From contig NZ_JBCHVB010000005.1 in assembly GCF_039023475.1 (NCBI RefSeq), forward strand, positions 62,001-126,000: a DNA stretch of 64,000 nucleotides, given 5' to 3'. Source of the DNA: Erwinia sp039023475 (GTDB lineage Bacteria > Pseudomonadota > Gammaproteobacteria > Enterobacterales > Enterobacteriaceae). The position numbers were made by a program, and so were the translations under genes. Positions 1-8,500 of this stretch are shown piece after piece. Each line of letters begins with the position of its first letter. Position 1 is the stretch's first letter. The notes under the pieces were generated by a model, which was given only the letters and a program-made list of their open reading frames with translations, was not told the DNA's origin and made no database searches.

Positions 1-2
1 AC

Positions 3-578
3 CTGATTGGCCACTCTGACGCGATGATCGGCACCGCCGTCGCCAGTGAACGCTGCTGGGCGCAGCTGCGTGAAAACTCCTACCTGATGGGACAAATGGT
101 GGATGCGGACACCGCCTATATGGCCAGCCGGGGACTGCGTACGCTCGCCGTCCGCCTGCGCCAGCATGAAGAAAGCGGCCTGCGCGTGGCAAACTGGCTG
201 GCGGAACGCCCGGAGGTCGGGGTCGTCAATCATCCGGCGCTGCCCCAGTGCCGCGGACATGAATTCTGGCAGCGTGACTTCTCCGGCAGCAGCGGCCTCT
301 TCTCCTTCGTGCTGAAAGCGCGCCTGAGCGATCGGCAGCTGGCGGACTTTTTAGATCACTTCGAACATTTCAGCATGGCCTACTCCTGGGGCGGCTACGA
401 GTCACTGATCCTGGCGAACCAGCCGGAAGAGCTGGCGGCCATTCGCCCCGCCAGCGCCATTACGTTCAGCGGTACGCTGATACGGGTGCATATCGGCCTG
501 GAGAATGTTGAGGATCTGATTGACGACCTGGCGGCGGGTTTTGCACGGCTGTCGCCTGAGCGGGCTGAAGAAAAGTAA
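3..578 (+). CDS. metC: cystathionine beta-lyase, 3' part (left edge cuts the gene)
   Basis: This is the C-terminal half of the PLP-dependent enzyme that cleaves cystathionine to homocysteine, pyruvate and ammonia in methionine synthesis. The frame is open from base 3 (LIGHSDAMIGT...) with no start in the window, so the gene is cut by the edge. The segments YLMGQMVDADTAYMASRGLRT, YSWGGYESL and the end IRVHIGLENVEDLIDDL match the Cys/Met metabolism PLP family, C-terminal domain. The next gene, yghB, follows in the same direction, as metC-yghB does in E. coli. The catalytic lysine lies outside the window. Confidence 0.93.
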   Translation: MIGHSDAMIGTAVASERCWAQLRENSYLMGQMVDADTAYMASRGLRTLAVRLRQHEESGLRVANWLAERPEVGVVNHPALPQCRGHEFWQRDFSGSSGLFSFVLKARLSDRQLADFLDHFEHFSMAYSWGGYESLILANQPEELAAIRPASAITFSGTLIRVHIGLENVEDLIDDLAAGFARLSPERAEEK

Positions 579-676
579 ATAAACGCGCAATGGCGCCCCA
601 CGAAAGCCCTGGATCAGGGTACTGAGCGCCGATTGCGGTTACAATCGACAGATTAATGCTGTCAACGGGATATGAA

Positions 677-1336
677 ATGGGTGTATTGCACGAGATTGTT
701 CAGGCGCTCTGGCATCAGGATTTTGCCGCCCTGGCCAGGCCGGATGTCATTTGGATAGTCTACGGAATTATGTTTCTCACCCTGCTGCTGGAGAATGGCC
801 TGCTGCCCGCCTCCTTTCTGCCCGGCGACAGCCTGCTGCTGCTGGCGGGAGCGATGATTGCCAAAGGCGTGATGGCATTTGTGCCGACCATTCTGCTCCT
901 CACGGCGGCGGCCAGCCTGGGCTGCTGGCTGAGCTACCTGCAGGGGCGCTGGCTCGGCAATACCCGGCTGGTGAAAAGCTGGCTGATGCACTTGCCCGCC
1001 CAGTATCATCAGCGAGCCTGGAGCCTGTTTCACCGCCATGGCCTGATGGCCCTGCTGGTTGGCCGCTTTCTGGCCTTTGTCCGCACTATCCTTCCTACCA
1101 TGGCCGGGATTTCTGGCCTGAAGAACAGCCGTTTTCAGCTGTTCAACTGGCTCAGCGGCGCGCTGTGGGTCACTATCCTGGTCTCTTTCGGTTACGCCAT
1201 CAGCCAGGTGCCTTTTATCAAACGTCATGAGGATCAGGTGATGACCATACTGATGATCCTGCCGCTGGTTTTGCTGGTTGCGGGCCTGGTTGGCAGCCTG
1301 ACGCTGATGGTTAAGCGCCGGAAATCTTCTTCCTGA
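677..1336 (+). CDS. yghB: DedA-family inner membrane protein YghB
   Basis: This is a 219-residue DedA-family membrane protein. The family supports proton motive force maintenance, membrane lipid homeostasis and cell division, and YghB is partly redundant with YqjA. The hydrophobic segments and the motif ENGLLPASFLPGDSLLLLAG, followed by GRFLAFVRTILPTMAG, are characteristic. I chose the ATG at 677 because MGVLHEIVQALW lines up with the E. coli start; an in-frame ATG at 656 would add seven unrelated residues. The place between metC and yqhC is the E. coli order. Confidence 0.93.
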   Translation: MGVLHEIVQALWHQDFAALARPDVIWIVYGIMFLTLLLENGLLPASFLPGDSLLLLAGAMIAKGVMAFVPTILLLTAAASLGCWLSYLQGRWLGNTRLVKSWLMHLPAQYHQRAWSLFHRHGLMALLVGRFLAFVRTILPTMAGISGLKNSRFQLFNWLSGALWVTILVSFGYAISQVPFIKRHEDQVMTILMILPLVLLVAGLVGSLTLMVKRRKSSS

Positions 1337-1352
1337 GGCCCTCTTTCCGGCC

Positions 1353-2243
1353 TTATAGCGCGGCCTGGCGCATCCGCGTGATTTCTTCGCCGGGCGTGAC
1401 GCCAAAATAGCGTTTAAATTCCCGGGAAAACTGCGAAGCGCTCTCATAGCCGACCCGCATTGCCGCCGCGCTGGCCTTTAGCCCCTCCTGTAGCATCATC
1501 ATTCGCGCCTGGTGCAGACGATAGCTTTTCAGATACTGCAATGGCGAGGTGCTGGTGACCGCCTTGAAATTGTGGTGAAACGCCGAGACGCTCATATTCA
1601 CCTCAGCGGCAAGCTGGTCGACGCTCAGCGTGTCGGTATAGTGATTCTCTATCCGCCTGATCGCACGGGCAATCTGGCTGAACTGGGTCTGACGGCTGAT
1701 CAGCGCCAGCAGCGCACCGCCGCAGGGACCGAGCAGGACGTAATAGAGGATCTCCCGCACAATCTGCGGCCCCAGCACGCGGGCATCACGCGGATTACGC
1801 ATCACATCCAGCAGCCGCTCCGCCGCGCAGAGCATCTCTTCCGTCAGCGATGAAGTATGGATGCCGCGCGTCTGCGGCTCAGGATGAAAGCTGTCGTCCG
1901 TGCCGATATCAATCAGCAAATCCTGAAGCCTGGCGGGATCGACGTTCAGCAGAATGCCCACCAGCGGCTCCTCCGGCGTGGCAAAGGTTTCACACTCAAA
2001 CGGCAGCGTGACCGTCAGCATCAGGTACTTGGTCGCATCATAGTGGAAGACCGTATTACCGAGATAACCCGTTTTCTGCCCCTGAAACAGGATAACAATT
2101 CCCGACGAATACATGACCGGGGTCCGCCCACTCGGCCTGTCGGCGTAGAGCAGCTTGATGCCCGGCACCGTCGCCAGCGAAGAGGAGGTTTTCAGCGCGA
2201 TAACCTGCTGCGCCAGCCGGGTACAAAGCGAAGGATGATCCAT
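1353..2243 (-). CDS. yqhC: AraC-family aldehyde-responsive regulator YqhC
   Basis: This 296-residue regulator has an N-terminal AraC-type sensing domain (about residues 10-170) and two C-terminal helix-turn-helix motifs (about 190-290; LSVDQLAAEVNMSVSAFHHNFK and SASQFSREFKRYFG). In E. coli YqhC activates yqhD-dkgA in response to reactive aldehydes such as glyoxal. Here it is divergent from dkgA across a 243-base gap, so control of dkgA is the natural inference. The usual first target, yqhD, is missing from this place. The first ATG is used because no better start is visible. Confidence 0.88.
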   Translation of the reverse strand: MDHPSLCTRLAQQVIALKTSSSLATVPGIKLLYADRPSGRTPVMYSSGIVILFQGQKTGYLGNTVFHYDATKYLMLTVTLPFECETFATPEEPLVGILLNVDPARLQDLLIDIGTDDSFHPEPQTRGIHTSSLTEEMLCAAERLLDVMRNPRDARVLGPQIVREILYYVLLGPCGGALLALISRQTQFSQIARAIRRIENHYTDTLSVDQLAAEVNMSVSAFHHNFKAVTSTSPLQYLKSYRLHQARMMMLQEGLKASAAAMRVGYESASQFSREFKRYFGVTPGEEITRMRQAAL

Positions 2244-2486
2244 CGTCGTTTTCCATTATCAGATCGTTTTCCACCCCATCATGGCGAATTCACGCCAGAT
2301 ACTCCAGCCATCTGGAGGATCAGGCAATAACGCGGCAGAAACAGGCATTAAGGCTGCCGGTTTCCCATGCTGTCAGGGCTGACGGCGCCTGACTGAAGAT
2401 TTCTCAAACGGCGCGATTTTCTCAACTAGACTTAACCTCACTAACCGACGCAGAACTTTCGGTTCATTCGCTGCACAGGAGATAAC

Positions 2487-3311
2487 ATGGCAGACCAACC
2501 TTTAATTAAGCTCCACGATGGCAATATGATGCCGCAACTTGGCCTTGGCGTCTGGCAGGCCAGCATTGATGAAGCGCGTACCGCGGCCGTTAAGGCGCTG
2601 AGCGTGGGCTATCGCTCCATCGATACCGCCGCGATTTATAAGAATGAAGAAGGCATTGGCCAGGCGTTACAGGAAACGGACATCCCCCGTGAGCATATTT
2701 TTGTCACCACCAAACTGTGGAACGATGACCAGTTGAACGCCGAACAGGCGATGGAAACCAGCCTGAAAAAACTTCAGCTGGAGAGCGTGGACCTCTATCT
2801 GATGCACTGGCCCTGCCCGGCAAAAGATAACTACGTCGAGGCGTGGAAAGGGATGATTGAGCTGCAAAAACAGGGGCTGACCAAAAGCATCGGCGTCTGT
2901 AACTTCCAGGAAAACCATCTGAAGCGCCTGCTGGATGAGACCGGCGTCAGCCCGGTTATTAATCAGGTGGAACTGCACCCAATGCTGCAACAGCGTACGC
3001 TGCACGCCTGGAACGCGATGCACCAGATCCAGACGGAGTCCTGGAGCCCGCTGGCTCAGGGCGGTAAAGGCGTATTCGATCAGGAGATCATCCGCAATCT
3101 GGCGAAAAAATATGGCAAAACGCCGGCGCAGATCGTCATCCGCTGGCATCTGGATAGCGGTCTGGTGGTGATCCCGAAATCGGTCACGCCGTCGCGCATT
3201 GAGGAAAACTTCAAGGTATTTGATTTCCGGCTGGAAAAACCAGAAATCAGCGAGATTGCCTCGCTGGATAAAGGGAACCGCCTGGGGCCAAATCCCGATG
3301 AGCTGAACTAA
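2487..3311 (+). CDS. dkgA: 2,5-diketo-D-gluconate reductase A / methylglyoxal reductase
   Basis: This is a 274-residue NADPH-dependent aldo-keto reductase that reduces 2,5-diketo-gluconate, methylglyoxal and related aldehydes in the cytoplasm. The catalytic tetrad is visible: Asp46 and Tyr51 (SIDTAAIY), Lys76 (TTKLW) and His107 (LMHW). The cofactor-binding segment IPKSVTPSRIEEN is near the C terminus. The length equals that of the family. A GGAG site (2477-2482 region) precedes the ATG. It stands alone here, whereas in E. coli it is the second gene of yqhD-dkgA. Confidence 0.95.
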   Translation: MADQPLIKLHDGNMMPQLGLGVWQASIDEARTAAVKALSVGYRSIDTAAIYKNEEGIGQALQETDIPREHIFVTTKLWNDDQLNAEQAMETSLKKLQLESVDLYLMHWPCPAKDNYVEAWKGMIELQKQGLTKSIGVCNFQENHLKRLLDETGVSPVINQVELHPMLQQRTLHAWNAMHQIQTESWSPLAQGGKGVFDQEIIRNLAKKYGKTPAQIVIRWHLDSGLVVIPKSVTPSRIEENFKVFDFRLEKPEISEIASLDKGNRLGPNPDELN

Positions 3312-3325
3312 GTCCCTTCGTAAGC

Positions 3326-3345
3326 TGGGTGGCATCTGCCACCCA
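3326..3345. terminator. hairpin after dkgA (possible terminator)
   Basis: The sequence TGGGTGGC-ATCT-GCCACCCA forms a perfect 8-bp stem with a 4-base loop 15 bases after the dkgA stop. No run of T follows, so it may only protect the 3' end or act with Rho. It also lies within the open frame of the antitoxin-like remnant. Confidence 0.4.
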
Positions 3346-3535
3346 TACTGCTGTGGCACCGCCCTGCCCGCTGACAAACGTCAGGTTACGGCCCACAGCG
3401 GCCCGGCCAGCCTCCACTTTCTGACGGTACCAGGCATCATATTCCGCCGCTTCCTGCTCTTTTCTTATGAACTCTCTTATGAAGTCCCGCAGCCGCTGGG
3501 CTCCGATCCGGGCCTGCTGCTTCAGGGCGCGGGAT
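3330..3535 (-). pseudogene. fragment of a ribbon-helix-helix/RelB-like antitoxin
   Basis: The minus strand holds an open frame without a start codon. It reads ...RLRDFIREFIRK, then EQEAAEYDAWYRQKVEAG, before changing to unrelated sequence (RAAVGRNLTFVSG...). The phrase IRDF-R...Y/F-R-EYDAWFR-KV is the usual C-terminal half of antitoxins of the CopG/RelB (DinJ-like) type, as I remember them. The fragment begins just past the ftsP stop codon and lacks the DNA-binding N terminus, and no toxin gene is present. I read it as the remains of a lost toxin-antitoxin pair. The coordinates are approximate. Confidence 0.4.
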
Positions 3536-4934
3536 TGACCTGAAGCTGCCCTGCGGTGCCGCGATCGGCCATTTCCAGCGTCTGGCTGTAGTAGACGAAC
3601 GGGAAGTGCTGCGAGGAGGCCTGTGGGAAAGAGACAAACAGTTCAACGGTGCCATCCACCCAGACGGTATCCTTCCAGCCGCGATCTTCCGCCATCGGCT
3701 GGGCGCCATTGACGTTTTTAATCAGAAACTTCACGCCCTGAATGTGGAACGCCTGTGGCAGATCGGCACGAATAATCCAGCGCTCAAAGGTGCCCTCCTG
3801 AGTGGTGACATCAATACGCTGCATATCCCAGAGCGCGCCGTTAATGCCCGGCAGATCCCCCAGCGAGAATTCCCGCGTGCGGCTGACGCTGCCTTCAATA
3901 ACCTGATCCGCCAGCAGGCGCATCGGCAGATTATCGGTGACCAGCGGCAGCAGGCCGGTTGGGCGCAGCGTCAGGATCAGGGTGGAGGTAAGAATGCTGG
4001 AAGGTTCAAACAGACCGCGCAGGCGATCGACGATGCCTGCCGCTGAGCCGGCGGTAATAGAAACTTCATCCCCTTCGCTCATATCCACCAGCACTTCCCG
4101 GCGTTCGCCCGGCGCCAGCGAGAGCTGCTGCACGGCCACCGGCGCAGGCAGAAAACCCTGATCGCTGGCGATGACGTTAAACGGGCGTCCGTCGCTCAGC
4201 TGGAGCTGGTAGCGGCGGGCGTTAGAAGCATTGAGCAGGCGCAGACGCACCCAGCCGCGTGAAACCTCCAGGTAGGGGTTCTGCACGCCATTGACCAGCA
4301 GCGTATCCCCCACAAATCCACCGTTTGACGGCGGGGCATATTCAGGCATGCCGAAGTTATCCAGCCTTTTATCCTGAATAATCAGCGGAAAGTCATCCAC
4401 GCCGTAGTGGTTGGGGATCGGCAGCGATTTGCTGACTTCATCCTCCACCAGCCAGAGGCCAGCCAGGCCGTTATAGAGATGCGGGGCCATACGGTTTGGC
4501 GTGTTGGCGTGATACCAGCAGGTGGCCGCCGCCTGACGCACCGGCAGAACGGGCGCCCAGTCAACGCCCGGGGACATCATTCTCGGCGCGCCGCCTGAGA
4601 GGGCACCGGGAACCTGTAAACCGCTGATGGTCATCGCCACCGGCTCATTCAGGCGGTTGGTGTAGATCAGTTTGACGTCATCTCCGCTCCATACGCGTAC
4701 CGTCGGACCGAGGTAAAGGCCGTTAATGCCCCAGACCTGGGCCTTGCTGCCGCTCTCAAAAGACCAGTGGCTGCGCTGTAGCGTCAGGAAAATGGGCTGT
4801 CCCCGCCGCGATTCAATCAGGGGGGGAACCGGCAGGGCATTACTCACGCCGGCAGCATGCGTATTAACCGGCAGCGCACCGGCGCAAAGCGCTGCGCCCG
4901 AGGCCTGAAGAAACTGACGTCGACTGAAGGACAT
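3522..4934 (-). CDS. ftsP: cell division protein FtsP (SufI)
   Basis: This is a 470-residue periplasmic multicopper-oxidase-like protein that stabilises the divisome under stress. It starts MSFSRRQFLQASG, a twin-arginine signal that is a standard Tat substrate signal, followed by three cupredoxin-like regions. As in E. coli SufI, the histidine clusters of true copper oxidases are not kept (for example WYHANTPNR and the end MADRGTAGQL). The ATG at 4934 is chosen because ACGGAG stands just upstream and the Tat signal begins there; the frame is open 13 codons further. It lies downstream of plsC in the same direction, as in E. coli. Confidence 0.95.
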   Translation of the reverse strand: MSFSRRQFLQASGAALCAGALPVNTHAAGVSNALPVPPLIESRRGQPIFLTLQRSHWSFESGSKAQVWGINGLYLGPTVRVWSGDDVKLIYTNRLNEPVAMTISGLQVPGALSGGAPRMMSPGVDWAPVLPVRQAAATCWYHANTPNRMAPHLYNGLAGLWLVEDEVSKSLPIPNHYGVDDFPLIIQDKRLDNFGMPEYAPPSNGGFVGDTLLVNGVQNPYLEVSRGWVRLRLLNASNARRYQLQLSDGRPFNVIASDQGFLPAPVAVQQLSLAPGERREVLVDMSEGDEVSITAGSAAGIVDRLRGLFEPSSILTSTLILTLRPTGLLPLVTDNLPMRLLADQVIEGSVSRTREFSLGDLPGINGALWDMQRIDVTTQEGTFERWIIRADLPQAFHIQGVKFLIKNVNGAQPMAEDRGWKDTVWVDGTVELFVSFPQASSQHFPFVYYSQTLEMADRGTAGQLQVNPAP

Positions 4935-5186
4935 AAAAAACTCCGTAACCCAAAAAAAACAGACTGCTGGCAACGCAAAGCCCGGGGGACAGGGACAGAA
5001 GAGTAAAGCGGGTCACGCCATGGACGGCGTGCCCGGACCGTCAGGAACAACGCCTGATGCCTTTACGATCTGACCCTGTTGCCTGTGCAGGCGCTTTGCC
5101 AACAACCTCAGCAGCCAGGGGCTGCAATCCCTTTTTTATAATTCTGCTTATTGCTGTGCTACTTAACGGACTACTGTGCTGTTTAT

Positions 5187-5924
5187 TTATACGCGTCCGC
5201 TGGCTTCACGCTCTGCCACTTCGGCATTCAGTTCGTCCAGTTTTGCCGTCATCAGTTCGCGACAGTGGGTCGCCAGCTTACGGACCGACTGGTCGGCAAA
5301 GGCCGCCGTATCAATGGGCGGCAGCATTTCGACAATCGCCAGCCCGTTGTGCAGGCGGTTTAGTTTGATTTTATCGTGGGTGTTCGACACGACGATGGGA
5401 ATAATCGGCACGCCAGCCGCCATCGCCGCATGGAATGCGCCCGTTTTAAAGGGTAGCAGCCCGCGTCCCCGGCTGCGTGTCCCTTCCGGGAACATCCAGA
5501 AGGAGATCCTTTTTTTCTTAAACTGTTCCACCAGCTGGCCGATGGTGTCATGCGCCCGGGCGCGGTTATCGCGATCGATAAGCAGGTTGCCGGTCAGCCA
5601 GTAGAGCAGGCCGAAAAAAGGCACCCACAGCAGCGTTTTTTTGCCCACCGTGACCGTGGACGGCTGAACGATTTTCGCCGCCGTGATCATATCGTAATTA
5701 TTCTGGTGATTAGCAATATAGATGGCATTCGGATAATTATCCGCGCCTTCCGGCCGGCGCAGTTCGACTTTGAGGCCAAACACGCCCGACAGACGCCCGA
5801 AAAGGTGGCCGAAGGTGGCGACATGGCGGGGGTTTCGTGGACTGAAAAGGCAGTAAATACAGCCAAATACACAGACCAGTATCGAATAAATTATCACTAT
5901 GATGATACGTAAAATTGAGAGCAT
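5187..5924 (-). CDS. plsC: 1-acyl-sn-glycerol-3-phosphate acyltransferase
   Basis: This 245-residue inner-membrane enzyme adds the second acyl chain to lysophosphatidate, giving phosphatidate for phospholipid synthesis. An N-terminal membrane segment (about residues 1-28) precedes the acyltransferase motifs NHQNNYD (the HX4D catalytic box) and FPEGTRSRG (substrate-binding box). The ATG at 5924 matches the E. coli start; a GTG directly before it is too close to GAGGAA. The gene sits between parC and ftsP, all leftward. Confidence 0.96.
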   Translation of the reverse strand: MLSILRIIIVIIYSILVCVFGCIYCLFSPRNPRHVATFGHLFGRLSGVFGLKVELRRPEGADNYPNAIYIANHQNNYDMITAAKIVQPSTVTVGKKTLLWVPFFGLLYWLTGNLLIDRDNRARAHDTIGQLVEQFKKKRISFWMFPEGTRSRGRGLLPFKTGAFHAAMAAGVPIIPIVVSNTHDKIKLNRLHNGLAIVEMLPPIDTAAFADQSVRKLATHCRELMTAKLDELNAEVAEREASGRV

Positions 5925-6072
5925 CACTTCCTCGTTATGGCTTCCATGGCCTGGTCCTGTTATTCCTCAAGCGCTGACTGCGCGGCGGACCAGCCGTAAA
6001 GTTTAGTCGGTATTAACAACGCGCGCCCGGCTGTAGGTTAGCCGCCCTCACTGGCCGCTAACCCGTGGCGCA

Positions 6073-8358
6073 TCAGGCTTCGCTGTCGGTCACACCTTCG
6101 CTGGCTTCAGGCCTTGCCGGCCCATCCGTCTCCACGCGATCGATGCGCTGAAGGCCCCGTGGTAGCAGCGTGCCGCGACGGCCACGCTCGGCACGGAATT
6201 TTTGCAGATCGTCCGGTTTCAGCGTCAGCTTGCGCTTGCCCACATAGAGCGTAAGGGAGGTGTCCGGGCCCAGCAGCAGCAGCCACGCCAGCTTATCTTC
6301 TCCCGACGCCGCCTGCGCGGAAGGGATGGAGATAATTTTATTGCCTTTCCCCTTCGACAGCTGCGGCAGATCGCCGACCGGGAACAGCAGCATTCTGCCT
6401 GCGGTGGTGATCGCCAGCAGCATATCGTCGTCGTGACGAATCGCGACGGGCGTCATCACTTTAGCATTCTGCGGCAGGCTCAGCAGCGCCTTACCGGCAC
6501 GATTGCGGGAGATAAGATCGTTAAAGGTGCAGACAAACCCGTAGCCGGCATCCGACGCCATCAGCAGCTTCTGATCTTCCGGCTCCATCAGCACCTGTTC
6601 AACAATGGCGCCCGGCGGCGGCGTCAGTTTACCGGTCAGCGGTTCACCCTGTCCGCGCGCGGAAGGCAGCGTGACCGGATCGAGCGCGTAGCTGCGTCCG
6701 GTGGAGTCAATAAAGACCACCGGCTGATTGCTCTTGCCTCTTGCGGCAGCGCGGTAGCTGTCCCCCGCTTTATAGTTCAGGCCGCCCGGATCGATGTCAT
6801 GCCCTTTGGCGCTGCGCACCCAGCCCATCTGTGACAGCACGATCGTAACCGGCTCTGAAGGCACCAGCTCGCTTTCGCTGATGGCTTTCGCCTCTTCACG
6901 CTCGCGTAGCGGCGAACGCCGATCGTCGCCATAGGTGTCGCTGTCGGCCTGAAGCTCTTTCTTCAGCAGGGTGTTCATCTTACGCTCGGAGGCCAGGATA
7001 CCCTGCAGGCGGTCGCGCTCCTGCGTCAGTTCATCCTGCTCGCCGCGAATTTTCATCTCTTCCAGTTTGGCGAGATGGCGTAATTTCAGCTCCAGGATCG
7101 CTTCCGCCTGGGTTTCACTGATGGCGAAGCGTGACATCAGCACCGGCTTCGGCTCATCTTCGCTGCGGATAATATGGATGACATCGTCGATATTCAGGAA
7201 TGCCACCAGCAAACCTTCAAGGATGTGCAGACGCTTAAGCACCTTCTCCAGGCGGTAGTTCAGGCGGCGGCGCACGGTTTCACGCCGGTAGACCAGCCAT
7301 TCGCTGATGATCTCAAGCAGATTTTTGACCGCCGGACGGTTATCCAGCCCGATCATATTCATGTTGATGCGGTAGCTTTTTTCCAGGTCGGTGGTGGCAA
7401 ACAGATGGTTCATCACCTGTTCCATATCCACACGATTAGAGCGCGGCACAATCACCAGGCGGGTCGGATTTTCATGGTTCGACTCGTCGCGCAGATCTTC
7501 CACCATCGGCAGCTTTTTATTCCGCATCTGGGCGGCGATCTGCTCCAGCACGCGGGCGCCGGAAACCTGATGCGGCAGCGCGGTGATCACCACGTCGCCA
7601 TCCTCTTTTTTCCAGACGGCGCGCATTCGCACCGAACCGCGTCCGGTCTGGTAGATCTTACGGATATCGTTGCGCGGCGTAATGATCTCCGCTTCGGTCG
7701 GATAATCCGGCCCCTGCACCAGCTCAAGGAGATCTTCAATGGTCGCTTTCGGCGAGTCGATCAGCTTGATTGCTGCCTGAGCCACTTCACGCAGGTTATG
7801 CGGCGGAATATCCGTTGCCATGCCGACGGCGATACCGGTCGTGCCGTTCAGCAGGATATTCGGCAGCCGTGCAGGCAGCATTTTCGGCTCCTGCAAAGTG
7901 CCATCGAAGTTGGGAATGTAGTCGACCGTGCCCTGCCCCAGCTCGCCCAGCAGCAGCTCAGCATATTTGGAGAGGCGGGACTCGGTATAACGCATGGCGG
8001 CGAAGGATTTAGGATCGTCCGGCGCCCCCCAGTTTCCCTGACCGTCAACCAGCGGATAACGATAGGAGAACGGCTGCGCCATCAGCACCATCGCTTCGTA
8101 ACAGGCGCTGTCGCCATGGGGATGGTATTTACCCAGCACGTCACCCACGGTACGGGCGGACTTTTTGAACTTGGCGCTGTTGCTCAGCCCCAGTTCCGAC
8201 ATCGCGTAGACAATACGCCGCTGTACCGGTTTCAGGCCGTCGCCAATATAGGGAAGCGCCCTGTCCATGATGACGTACATGGAGTAGTTGAGGTACGCAT
8301 TTTCCGTAAATTTATGCAGGGCGAGACGCTCTGCACCATCCTGCGTCAGGTCACTCAT
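6073..8358 (-). CDS. parC: DNA topoisomerase IV subunit A
   Basis: This is a 761-residue ParC, which with ParE decatenates daughter chromosomes. The breakage-reunion domain is N-terminal, with the active-site Tyr in FAAMRYTESRLSKYAELL, and is followed by the coiled-coil region and a C-terminal beta-pinwheel. The quinolone-determining segment HPHGDSACYE carries the wild-type Ser and Glu, shifted by four residues relative to E. coli because of a short N-terminal insertion. The start at 8358 (MSDLTQDGAERL) follows E. coli; the frame runs 12 codons further upstream. The partner gene parE lies about 4.7 kb to the right. Confidence 0.97.
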   Translation of the reverse strand: MSDLTQDGAERLALHKFTENAYLNYSMYVIMDRALPYIGDGLKPVQRRIVYAMSELGLSNSAKFKKSARTVGDVLGKYHPHGDSACYEAMVLMAQPFSYRYPLVDGQGNWGAPDDPKSFAAMRYTESRLSKYAELLLGELGQGTVDYIPNFDGTLQEPKMLPARLPNILLNGTTGIAVGMATDIPPHNLREVAQAAIKLIDSPKATIEDLLELVQGPDYPTEAEIITPRNDIRKIYQTGRGSVRMRAVWKKEDGDVVITALPHQVSGARVLEQIAAQMRNKKLPMVEDLRDESNHENPTRLVIVPRSNRVDMEQVMNHLFATTDLEKSYRINMNMIGLDNRPAVKNLLEIISEWLVYRRETVRRRLNYRLEKVLKRLHILEGLLVAFLNIDDVIHIIRSEDEPKPVLMSRFAISETQAEAILELKLRHLAKLEEMKIRGEQDELTQERDRLQGILASERKMNTLLKKELQADSDTYGDDRRSPLREREEAKAISESELVPSEPVTIVLSQMGWVRSAKGHDIDPGGLNYKAGDSYRAAARGKSNQPVVFIDSTGRSYALDPVTLPSARGQGEPLTGKLTPPPGAIVEQVLMEPEDQKLLMASDAGYGFVCTFNDLISRNRAGKALLSLPQNAKVMTPVAIRHDDDMLLAITTAGRMLLFPVGDLPQLSKGKGNKIISIPSAQAASGEDKLAWLLLLGPDTSLTLYVGKRKLTLKPDDLQKFRAERGRRGTLLPRGLQRIDRVETDGPARPEASEGVTDSEA

Positions 8359-8500
8359 CGATCGTTTTTCCTCACATCGCGGCGCAATTGGCACGCCGCA
8401 TCGGGGTCGTTTGGCGAGGATAGTACCTTATCCACACCGGGTCTGTCACAGGTATCCGTGGGGTGGCCCGCATTCGGACCCGGCAAAGAATATCCTCCTG

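Noticed and set aside
5057..5368. Possible small membrane protein (FFIILLIAVLLNGLLCCLF) running rightward between ftsP and plsC
   Set aside because: Its second half lies antisense to the conserved end of plsC, it has no clear ribosome site, and the hydrophobic part is only an AT-rich gap.
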